A stretch of 64,000 bases of DNA. It comes from Allium sativum. Its lineage: Eukaryota > Streptophyta > Magnoliopsida > Asparagales > Amaryllidaceae. The notes under the pieces were generated by a model. That model was given only the letters and a program-made list of their open reading frames with translations. It had not been told where the DNA came from and made no database searches. The stretch covers positions 307,077,456 through 307,141,455 of the forward strand of contig CM060922.1 of NCBI GenBank assembly GCA_030737875.1, read 5' to 3'. Below are positions 48,339 to 58,385 of this stretch, piece by piece (position 1 is the stretch's first letter; each line of letters begins with the position of its first letter). A program made the translations under genes and the position numbers.

Positions 48339-48438
48339 TGAAACACCCCACCTCTATTAAGGTCACTCACAAAGGGAATGCCTTAACTTCGGTGTAGGTT
48401 TATAAGTAAAAGTCACACATAAAACACAAGACAGATAT

Positions 48439-48487
<49 letters not shown>

Positions 48488-50852
48488 AGCAGAAAACAAA
48501 CAGGCTTTCATTTCATAAATACGTGTTCATACAAAACATTTCCATTGTTTCCTCAAACAAACTTCCAACTATTACAACCATAATACTGTCTTGATTTAAA
48601 ACTGAAAGAAGCATGAAACAAAATTTAAACTGCATAAATTCCCCTAGAATGTCCAAAGCCATAGCCCAAAATGAAAGAGATCCAAGCAATACATTCTCTC
48701 TCTTCAAGATGGACGAAAAATCTGACTAAGCTGAGGTGTTTCCTCCCTGTGGACCTTGGGGGGGGGGGGATGGAAGAAAAAAAAGTGAAAGGAAAATGGG
48801 TCAGACAAAAGTCTGGTAAGTCTAGTTATAATTCTAGCATGAGAACAATAAAAAGAACATGACTTGTATAACCGAGAACATGACAATACCAGAATATAAG
48901 ATAAGATATGGTAGAAAATACTAACTATACTAAACGCACTCACTATTACTTCTCTGCACCTACTTGCACTGTCTCAATTGGCACCCCATGATCAGGGTGA
49001 AGTGATCCCCTTTCTAAAGATCGGCTCCTACTCGCATAAACATATGTGTCATACGGCCCCACTTGATTGTAGATTCCTATGCTGGTCCCACCATGGGGTG
49101 TATCAGGTCCCATGGTGGCAGCTCGACACAATTCCAAAATGCATAGGTTATACTACTAGTGCTCAGTGCCCTGTTTGTCTGCTTCGAAGTGTGTGCACGC
49201 CCGCACTCCGTTAGAACCCACATTGTTACACCAACCGCCATCGCTTTTGACCGCTTACAATCAGCCCAGTAATCGTGCTCCACCCTGCCTAGTTTCAGGG
49301 CACCATTATACCTAATTGGGTTACTGCTGAAATGGGTCCCCGTTACTAGGGTTTTCTAGTCAAACATGTTAAGTGGTTAAGTGTCTGTATTAACCTAACC
49401 CCACCCATTAGTTTAATTAACATGTTGAATCGGTTAAGTGTTTTAGTTAACTTAACCCTACCATCCTCATTATAGCTCTAATTTATTCATTAAAGCACCG
49501 ACCACTCACATTAGATAGGTATTGTTGCAGTTTCTAGACAGCCGGTCGGTTCCGAGCAGGTTTACACCGCAACTCAGTCTAACCTTGGGTCCTTGTTGGG
49601 CTTAATGCCCTAACCTCCCACATTGGATAGGTATTGTTGTGATTATTGGACAACCGGGTGGGTCCGGGCAGGTTTACATCACAACTCAATCCAACCTCGG
49701 GTTAAGCATATTCGTATTTTCTAAATTTACATAGTTATTCTTTTATTCTTATATGTAAATTTGTTAACAATTAAATGTTATGGCCCACTTTCCAAATTCA
49801 TTATTTTTAGGTATATAATTTATACCGTTTCAAGCCATAAATTATCTGTGTGATTTTTCACCCATTTATGTCAAGTTTCCTACAATTACCAATTTTTCCC
49901 AACGTTACCCCGTCTAAATATTAGGCTAACAATCTTAGCCTAATTTTCCGCTCGCATGATTTTTGACATATACTATTAGGCTAAAAACTTAGCCTAATTA
50001 ACGTACACAAAAATTTTCATAAAGAAAAATCCATTAACATAAACATGACATAGGTGTAAACTTGGCATTTTTTTGGCATAGTCAATATGAACACAATAGA
50101 GGTGAACTTGCAAAATAGCTATCACGAATGTCATGGGTGTGAACTTGCAATGTAGAATAAGCCACATACATATATGTGAATTTGCATCATAGACTATGTG
50201 AATTTGCAACATAGACTAAATCAACTTACATACATGTGAATTTACAACACAGACTAAATCATCTCACATATATGTGAACTTGCAAAATCAATCACAAACA
50301 TATGAATAAGTGTGAACTTGAATTATGGAATAGGTTTAACATATACACATAAACATGTAAAACTAACATTTGGTTACATATGTGATAGGATTTTACAACC
50401 TAAAACTTGCATAACATGATAAACTACACAACTTGTCATAACAGGTTATACTCCAAGTTCATATACATATGAATAGACTTATCCATTAATTCCCAATTCA
50501 ACATGATAACAAAATAGAACCATAGAAATAGATCAATATCATTCAATTCCACATATAACATAATAAACATCGTTCTATTTTCAATTTATTTCCAAGGCAC
50601 GATATTGATTTTGATTCGCATCCCAAAACATAATAAACTAACAACGAACGACGAACTTGAGTTCTTGTTTCTGATTTTTGAATTTGCAATGCTTTCCTTT
50701 GGGTAGATAAACATTGTTTTGATTCTTAATTGAATTAGATTTTGATCGTCCCTAAGCTTTCTCCAACTGACGGCTACTCCTAATTTCCTTCCAGCAGCAT
50801 GAAGGCTCTAGTTCTATTTTATTTGTGTGAATTTAGGTTGAGTGTTGGGTTG

Positions 50853-50861
50853 TATTTATAG
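50853..50861 (-). promoter_or_regulatory. TK1 5' LTR TATA box
   Basis: CTATAAATA on the minus strand, about 500 bases into the LTR from its 5' end, followed by ACAACCC. It is the counterpart of the boxes in the other Tekay LTRs. Confidence 0.7.
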
Positions 50862-51018
50862 AATTTTAGATTGATTTGAGCCGTCCGATGATCATAGAGT
50901 GAATCCAGACCATACACACCAAGAGGAGCCAATCAGAAAGTGACAACTCAACCCTAGTGATGCAACAAGGCTCAGAAATTCGACCAGAAACCGACCAGGC
51001 CAGCCAAGACCTGACCAG

Positions 51019-51073
51019 GTCGACTGGGCAGGTAGACCACCAGGTCGACCACATGGTCGACCCCCTGGTCGAC
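51019..51073 (-). repeat. GTCGAC palindrome array in TK1 5' LTR
   Basis: GTCGAC at 51019, 51044, 51056 and 51068, with one decayed copy (GTAGAC, about 51032), spaced by about 12 bases. Confidence 0.8.
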
Positions 51074-51353
51074 CTGGGTCTTGGGCAGAATTTTCTCGCC
51101 CAGCCCAATTTGGGTCTGTTTTTGAATTTTGAATTGAATTCTGAGCTGTTTTGAAATTTAAATTGAATTCTGAAACTTCCGGAGGTTATAACTCTTTCAT
51201 ACGGAGTCTGATTTACGCAAACTCAGACACTATCTCAAGCATAATTCCGAGACGAACGCAATGGCGTAACCCGTTTCCCTTAATTCTTTCATTTTGAATT
51301 AAGTACACTTTAATTTGCTAATTTAACGTTAACTGAAAATTCGGGGTGTTACA

Positions 51354-54300
51354 AATACCATAATTGCTGCTTCGAGATGGTAGAGGTGGCATAGAATTGG
51401 AATGACTAATAGTTGGTCAAAAGGAAAAAACCTATATTAAAGAAGAAATAAAAGAATCAAGTTTGTATGACTAAAAAAGCAACTTATGAATTAGCAAGAT
51501 TAAGAGGACTTTTAAGTTTCTTTCCCTTTCCTAACAAAGATTCCTATGGATACATATCTAAAAAAGGAAATGAAATTAGTAGTAACCCCACCGCAAGGGT
51601 AAGCGTCCCTCGTAATCCATTTGTAATAAATTGTTCTAGTATAATAAATGTGAAAATAGAATAAAATAAAGCTTAAGCTACGAGATACCTAGCTTCAAGA
51701 AGAACGAAAATATTTTCACCAGAATGGAATCTGAATGACCAAAAAGTCAATCTAGACAAAGATGATCAACAATTAATATCGTAGGATCGTTGAAAGTGTG
51801 ATAATAAGAAAGCTTGTAGGGTAAGATCATAAATCATGCCTATTTTAAAAAAAAATCTTTGTATCTAAACTCAAACAGGGAAAGTGAGTTGACAAAATTT
51901 AGAAAAGGAGACAAGTGAAGTCGGAAAATAAAAAGATATTGGCTCTAAAGCTGCAGGCCTTTGACGACGAAGTTGCCTTCATACCTAACTAAATGCAACC
52001 TGAAATTCAGTTATTTCCTTTCGTAAATGGCATCCATCCCAGAAATCAAATAGAAGGTTTCTATACTAATGAAAATTCATAATAAGTCAATGGAGTGTGT
52101 GTTACATCGCAACTGAAAATATGAAAAATTCTAGTTTAGCATGATAAATAATTTTCAATATTCCTATTAGACTCAAGTTGAGGGCAAGGCTACCATCGCT
52201 AATTTTTAAAGATGGTTGAAACTCTTGTGATACAGAACAAAGAAGTATATCTCTATATGAAAGGAGTGTACAAAACTGGTGGATAGGGAGCACTGCTCCA
52301 CCAATACACACTAATCGACGGTAAGTTGTGAGATCTAAAAAGCGATCTATGAGCATGATCACTTTTCAAAGGCAATAATAATGCTTAAGCTTCGGGAATA
52401 TCAAGCAAAAACGGGAAATCCTGAGCATTTTGGCCATAATTATCAACGAATAACCCTTCATGGGATAGATTGTAGCTCTTTGGTGGGAGGATGATAATCT
52501 AACAACAAGGCTATCCGGAATGGCGGCAATTCCATCATTGTCAAAGACTATGCCGCTAATTTAGTAGAACTCCACGAATTGGGCTTGAATCGAAGTAAGA
52601 AACAACTCATTCTATACAATACAACTTGTGTTTAAGATGGCCAATTACATTTTATTTCAAAATAAATCCCTAAATGAAATCTACTTAGAATTCAAAGGAA
52701 CCCAACTTGTGTCAACCTAGTGGATTCTAGGCATTAACTGAGGCAGGTGCAATGTGCTTTCTTTGTAAAAAAAGTTCAGTGGATCCCCAACTTCATAAGT
52801 TGATCATGCTTCATTGATGGTTCATTTGTACCAGAAAGACAATTTATATTCTTATTAATTTCTGTTTTTTAGAACTTACTCGTTACTAATTGAAAAGTCG
52901 ATAACGGATCCACTGCCAAAGCGGCTCAAAAAGATTTTCCTTTTCGGGACTATGGGTGCACATTAGCAATACAAAAAATGGTAAAACTGTCAATATGCAT
53001 GAATTTGCTCATACACCATTCAATTGTATAGAGCATTTACTCGAGTTCAGCATCAATCAAATTTATCTAAAATCAAATCTAAACAACCACTCTGGTCCAA
53101 ATCAAAACCCCACAAAGCAATGTAGATAAAAAGAGTTGCCTTTGGAATTTAAGTATAAAAGAAATTTTTCCAAAAGTTCCCTAAGTGCAAAATTTTACAC
53201 CAAGCCATGCCCATGACTTAGAACCAGATTATCTCTCGTGATTCAACTGAGCATGGACTTCACATGCATGATCAGTTAACAATTCTGGAGCACCCTAGAA
53301 AGTGAATAATCAAAGTTGCATTGTTTTCACTAGCAAAAACGATCTAAATAAAGAAATCCAAGCAAATAACTAACAAAACAAAGATAACTCCTTAGAAATA
53401 AGTTTATATGGTTGACCAAATCCACCAAAATAATGATTCAAATATGGATTATTCCATAGTATATCTTATTTCCAACGAAGACATACCCTAGGATGCAAAT
53501 GTTAACCTACTTTTTGACCAAATCAACATTAACTGAAGATACATAACTCATACGAAATTGGATTGACTTGAAATTTGGGATCAAACATTTAGAAGACACA
53601 AATGAAGGGTCACAAGAAAAATGAGATCATTTTGGCCTAACCAATAAGAAGGTTGAATTCATAGGCTTGACCCATCTCAAGTAGGTCCCATAATTTGAGA
53701 TCCATAGTGCAGGTCCCACATACCCTATGGATTGCACTTGCAAAATTTCGTGTTCATGGATTAGCACTAAGTGAGATATGGATGGATAATCTCCAAAATC
53801 AATTCAATTCTGTGGATATGACCCAATCCATAGGGATTGAGCCATATGGCCTGAGATCCATAAAGAAGGATCCTCTACTTGTATACATTGTATATGTAAA
53901 GTTTCATGTTATTCCCTTTAGTATTGTGTAAGTTATGGATGTATCTTCCTCATTAGAATTAGATTGGCACAGAATTAGCGAAGTAGATGGATATGCGCCT
54001 CCATCCCTTATGCATATTTTTTTGTTCATTAGGGAGATCCATTAAGAGCAATTCCATCATGACTTCCATCACCCTATTAGCCTCTCCTACAAGTTTGATT
54101 GCAATCTGATGTATCTAGCTCAAGATATTTGATGCACTGTATAGATTGGGAAGCGGTTCAATATGGCTTGATTCTCATAAATATACAAACGAAGTCCAGA
54201 TCCTATTAAAAATTGGCATAAGGCTTCAAAAGAGCATTAGAACACCATAAAAACAAATGATAACAAAAAATATGCTAACTCGGTATTGATCTATAGGCAA

Positions 54301-54421
54301 TGGTCAAATGAGGTTGATGTTTTGGATGAGGCATTCTACCTACTTATTGAACTTGCCTGTGCAATATCTTTGTCCAACCCATATCAAAGCTCCTATAAAT
54401 ACCTACCTCCTATATAAAGAC
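51354..54421. other. Unassigned non-coding DNA
   Basis: About 3 kb between TK1 (its right AATAC duplication is 51354-51358) and TK2. It is the continuation of 38511-40171. No known coding domain, LTR end or RNA gene is recognised. The composition is less AT-biased than the repeat arrays. A 65-codon frame at 51467-51664 (MTKKATYELARLRGLLSFF) has a plausible start but no family I recognise and no supporting context. Part of this could be old transposon or organelle-derived DNA. Confidence 0.4.
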
Positions 54422-54683
54422 TGTAACACCCCGTAATTTCAAAACATTAAAATTAAAAAATTTAAGAACACTTAATTTTTAGAAGAAGAATTAAGTAAAA
54501 TGGGTTGCGTCATTGCATTCATCTCGGAATTCTGCTTAGGAAAGAGTCCGAGTTTGTGTAAATCGGACACTGTATGAAAAATTATTAGGCTTGGAAGATT
54601 TAAAAGATAAGTAGAATTAAAATAAATAATTCGAAATTCAAAACCCAGAAAATGTGAGAGCGGGAAAAATCCCACCCAGGGGT

Positions 54684-54754
54684 GTCGACCCTCATGGGGG
54701 GTGTCGACCCCCATGGGGGGGTGTCGACATGGGTGTAAACACCCTGGTGTCGAC
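54684..54754 (+). repeat. GTCGAC palindrome array in TK2 5' LTR
   Basis: GTCGAC at 54684, 54703, 54723 and 54749. The unit is about 19-20 bases (GGTGTCGACCCCCATGGGGG), unlike the 12-base unit in TK1. The array ends about 115 bases before the TATA box. The 3' LTR has three copies (61578, 61598, 61612). Confidence 0.85.
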
Positions 54755-54870
54755 CCCTTTTAAGATCTGGACAGAAATTTCTAGACAGCTTCCAGATGAC
54801 GTGTTTTTCTTTTTTGTATGGTTCTGATGGCCCCTAATCTAATCTAAAGATCCTATTTCAACCTATACAC

Positions 54871-54879
54871 CTATAAATA
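54871..54879 (+). promoter_or_regulatory. TK2 5' LTR TATA box
   Basis: CTATAAATA in 'cacctataaataagcacct', repeated in the 3' LTR at 61734-61742. A CT-rich leader follows. Transcription from here would give a leader of roughly 2.8 kb before the PBS. Confidence 0.7.
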
Positions 54880-55775
54880 AGCACCTACACCTAACACTAA
54901 TTTCATTACACTAATTCATGGCGCCTCCATGCTGCTCTAATCTAAATTAACCTAGCCTTTCTTCTCCAACCAAAATTAAAATAGAGATTTAGAGATAGTT
55001 CTTCTTCAACAAACAAATTAGAAGATTATTCAAGATCAGAATTGCGACAACAACGATTACTTCTCTCTTCTAAGAATCCTGTCATTGTGAGTCAATGTTA
55101 CTTTCACATATAATTAAATTAAAAGGTAATTATGATAGGATTGTACATTGGATCTAATGTATATTCCTGTGACTGAAATGAATCTTATCAAGCTTGTAAA
55201 TCATTATCTTTCAGATTCATACCTATAAATCTGTCATATGCCTTTCTTATCCATTTTATCGTTATATGCCTATTTATATTTCATATGCCCATTCTTATGT
55301 TTATGCCAGTTTTGATTATCTTCCCTTCTTCTTTTCCTTTTTCTTTACGAGATTTGGCTAACTTCGAGCCTAACATATTGCGTTGAGATTTTTACTTATG
55401 AATAACGTTGGAACGATTGGGAAAAGTTTGGGAAATATGCAATAAAATGAAATTTGGCATAAATTGTTGACGAATATGGAAAATTGGTTTGGGCATAATT
55501 GAGTATAACTTGTATACATGAGAATAGGCATAAATTGGATTAGAATTATAAGCGTAAATTGGATTGGAATTTATGGGTAATTGGGAAATCACCATAATCC
55601 AAGGTTTGAAATTGAATTAAGGAAGAGATAATGAAGCAAATTGATTTGGGCATAATTTGGATTAAAATTATAAACTTAATTTAGATTGGAAATTATGGGT
55701 GATTGGAATATATTATATTCCAAGATTTGAAATTGGGATTTGAATCAAGAAAGTGAAAATGAACGCCTAAGACAC

Positions 55776-55985
55776 GAGGTCAGATTCGGATTGCGGTAGA
55801 AATCTGTCCGGAACCGCCCGGCATATCTAGCAACCGCAATTTGGTAATCTAATGTGAGAGGTCAAAGGAAGAAATTAGATGCGTAATAATGCAAAGAAAC
55901 GAGGTTAGATTCAGATTGGGTATAAGCCAGCCCAAAACCGCCCGGCATATCTATCAACCGAAAAATGATAATCTAACTTTTGAGG
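55776..55985 (+). repeat. Block 1: two CCGG-loop hairpin units (TK2 5' LTR)
   Basis: Unit A: ATTGCGGT (55790-55797) pairs with ACCGCAAT (55833-55840), outer AGATT (55782-55786) with AATCT (55846-55850); loop TGTCCGGAACCGCCCGGC. Unit B: outer GTTAGATT (55904-55911) pairs with AATCTAAC (55970-55977); its inner stem is decayed. The units are about 120 bases apart. Confidence 0.85.
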
Positions 55986-56019
55986 TCTTGCAAGATTATG
56001 GTTATAATGAATTAATGAA

Positions 56020-56470
56020 CACTTAACCAAGATAAGACATGTGATAAGACTTGGGAATAGTAAAAGGGGTTAAGTTGGTAACATGGGTAGCATATTAAAC
56101 ATAATTAAAGCACTTAACCAAGCTGAGACATGTAGTAAGACATGGGAATAGTAAAAGGGGTTAAGTGGGTGACATGGATAGCATGTGAAAAAAAATTGAA
56201 AACACTTAACCAAGATAAGACATGTGGGAAGACATGGGAATAGTAAAAGGGTTAAGTGTGTGACATGGGTAGCATGTATTACATGGGTAGCACGTATAAC
56301 GTAAATAATGAATACTTAACAAAGATAAGACATGTAGTAAAACATGGGAATAGTAAAGGGGTTAAGTGGGTGACATGGGTAGCATGCGAAACAAAATAAA
56401 AGCACTTAACCAAGACGGGATATATGATAAGACATGGGGATAAAAAAAGGGGTTAAGTGGAAATTTCTAG
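56020..56470 (+). repeat. Block 2: five TTAACC/GGTTAA hairpin units
   Basis: Five tandem units of about 90-110 bases. Each begins with CACTTAACC and ends with GGTTAAGTG (for example 56111-56119 with 56159-56167, 56203-56211 with 56250-56258, 56403-56411 with 56451-56459), enclosing AAGATAAGACATGTG-type sequence. The fourth unit is weaker (TACTTAAC). The 3' LTR has the same five at about 63209-63645. Confidence 0.85.
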
Positions 56471-56816
56471 TGGGAACCAAGCTTAGGAGGGAAGCTTGTG
56501 TTAAGTGTATGGACCCTTTTCAACCAGTAACATATTTTAGTATCTATATGAGCTCGAACTAGGTCGAGGATTGGGACACACTTACTGGGGTTGATTGTAA
56601 GAGGTCAATAAAGAGTTAGTGATGGCAGTACAAGTCCGACGGAGTCATGTGCGTGCGTGGGTCCGGGCTAGTAGGTAAGACGTTGTTGCATCATGTAGGT
56701 GTAAGCTGTGCATTTCAGTAGTATCGGGGTAGCCACCTTATGGAGTGATACACCCTATTGTGGGGCCAGCACATGTATCTACGAAGTTAGGGAGCCGATC
56801 GAACGGGGAGGGAAGT

Positions 56817-57055
56817 GGGTACAACTAGTGGCGGTAGGAGCAAGTGGGGCACTTACAAGAGCAGCTAGGAGTACACAAAGCTACCATTATTATGATTAGT
56901 AGGGAGGGTACAACTAGTGGTGGTTGGAGCAAGTGGGGAACCTACGAGAGCAACTAGGAGTACATAATCGAACACGGAGGATAGTGGGTACATCTAGTGG
57001 TGATAGGTGCACAAAGGTTACCTATGATGACAGCTAGAAGTACACGAAACTATCA
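56817..57055 (+). repeat. Block 3: repeats with GTAC-CTAG ends
   Basis: About three units of 75-95 bases of the form GGTACAnCTAGTGG...GGAGCA...CTATGA...AGCTAGGAGTACAC, with partly complementary ends. The solo LTR has matching units at 36764-37000. Confidence 0.65.
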
Positions 57056-57702
57056 TCATTCTATTTATCCAAGAGGGATCATCTTTTAGTATGAAACTAG
57101 TATTGGTGCAGTGTAGAGAATATTTTATAGTGGCTAGAAATGCAATCAATGTTACATCCTGTTCATCTTGTTACCTTGTCTTATCTGCATATGTTACATT
57201 CATCTCTTACATCCAGTTTATGTTCTTATCATGTTGCTTTACTAATTATATTGTTAAAGTCACTGGACTCGCCAGACTTTATGTCTGACTCTTTTTGTTT
57301 CGCCTCTTCCCCCCCCCCCCTCAAGGTCCTCAAGGTCCTCAAGGTGGGATTAATGAAGCTTGACTTGGATTCCTTTCTTCTTGAAGTGCTTGGAAGTGTT
57401 GAAAGTAATGCTCAACTTTGTTTCTCTTTCATATGGCATTTTGGATTGGGGATTATGGTTTTAAAAAATATGTACTCTGATGACTTTTGTACAAGACTGA
57501 TATTATGTACTTAGTTTTGGTGTGGTGGGTGAGAAGATGTAACCAAACTTATTTCTGTTTCTACTGCAATAAAGTTAAAAAAAATTCAAGTACTATTTTA
57601 TGTATCTGTCTTGTAATACTTTGTTCTGTTTACTTATAATGCTCCACGAAACTTAATGCATTCCTTTTGTGAGTGACATTAATGGACGTGGGGTGTTACA
57701 TG

Positions 57703-57714
57703 TGGTATCAGAGC
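57703..57714 (+). other. TK2 primer-binding site
   Basis: TGGTATCAGAGC, a perfect tRNA-iMet complement, two bases after the LTR end. Confidence 0.93.
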
Positions 57715-58027
57715 TGAAGGTTACCGAATCAGATAAAAGATTTTGAAAGCTATTTTAAAAGAAGTATTTTCAAAAGAAAAGTTTGTTTTGAAAGACATAT
57801 TCCCCAAAGCCATATGCACTATCTCTTAATTTTTCTGTTTGAATCCTTGTTTCCTTCTTTTCTGAGTCTCCGAGGCTCTTGGCTTTCTGGGAGGCAACCT
57901 CATCGCAGCATGGTTCCGTCAGCATGATGAGACTATGGCGTCTGTTGAAGGGAAAAGAAATGCCTAACTTCCATCTATAGTCGCAGCAGTTTCACATGTG
58001 GCTAATTTTCTTCCCTGCTTTGTAGGG
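57715..58027 (+). other. TK2 leader, gag start missing
   Basis: About 310 bases between PBS and the first gag-like residues. Compared with TK1, which has about 820 bases from PBS to the same gag position, roughly 480 bases of N-terminal gag are gone. No open frame. Confidence 0.6.
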
Positions 58028-58362
58028 TTTTCCGCGTGATGAAGGCAATTCTAGAGAGACTTGTTAATATGTTTCACAAGGATGAGAAGCTCATGGATAT
58101 AGCCTTGATGCACAAAGAAGATAAAGGAGAAAATAAGGAGGTCAAGGTTGAAGAATCACATAATAAGGGAGTGGAACCTAAGAAGGGTGGAAAGAACTAT
58201 AGACCCCGAGAAAAGAGGAAGTGTCATTACCGAGGTATGGTGGGTCATACATAGCCAAAGACCGTAGGAAGAAGAAGAAGAAGACTGGTTGTTATCATTG
58301 TAGAGAGACAGGACATCTTATTAGGGATTGTCCAAAAAGGCAAGGGCAAGGGAAAGGATAAA
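58028..58362 (+). pseudogene. gag: TK2 gag C-terminal part
   Basis: MDIALMHKEDKGENKEVKVEE and KKGGKNYRPREKRKC match the linker before the knuckles in TK1. The first knuckle is damaged (CHYRGMVGHT then a stop at about 58252; its second Cys is Arg). After a frame change the second knuckle CYHCRETGHLIRDC is intact (about 58290-58331), ending in a stop. Capsid region absent. Confidence 0.8.
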
Positions 58363-58385
58363 GTATAGGATCTTCCGGAAGACAG

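Larger units (their letters stand above)
40172..51353 (-). mobile_element. TK1: full-length Ty3/gypsy Tekay/Del chromovirus
   Basis: Complete 11.2 kb element on the minus strand: 5' LTR 48339-51353, PBS, gag, pol (protease, RT, RNase H, integrase, chromodomain), PPT, 3' LTR 40172-43219. AATAC lies on both sides (40167-40171 and 51354-51358). Domain order (integrase after RNase H), the C-terminal chromodomain, PPT context and 3 kb LTRs place it in the Tekay/Del lineage. In the last 200 bases the two LTRs differ at about 12 positions. Several nonsense codons, a frameshift and a mutated RT active site make it non-functional. Confidence 0.95.
48339..51353 (-). repeat. TK1 5' LTR (3.0 kb)
   Basis: Plus-strand limits TGAAACACCCC (48339) and GGGGTGTTACA (51353). 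It holds the same blocks as the 3' LTR: (AC)n(AT)n 48439-48487, poly-G 48759-48769, hairpin units about 49495-49700 (first unit partly decayed: TTGCAGT against ACCGCAA), TATA at 50853-50861 and GTCGAC repeats at 51019-51073. Non-coding. Confidence 0.93.
54422..57700 (+). repeat. TK2 5' LTR (3.3 kb)
   Basis: TGTAACACCCCGTAATTTC ... GGGGTGTTACA, followed by PBS. It has a GTCGAC array (54684-54754), TATA box (54871-54879), three hairpin-repeat blocks, CAGAC/GTCTG hairpin plus poly-C (about 57273-57320) and AATAAA near 57570. Confidence 0.93.

Noticed and set aside
51467..51664. 65-codon plus-strand frame with a good start
   Set aside because: No recognised family, no promoter or neighbour evidence, and length within chance expectation for the window.
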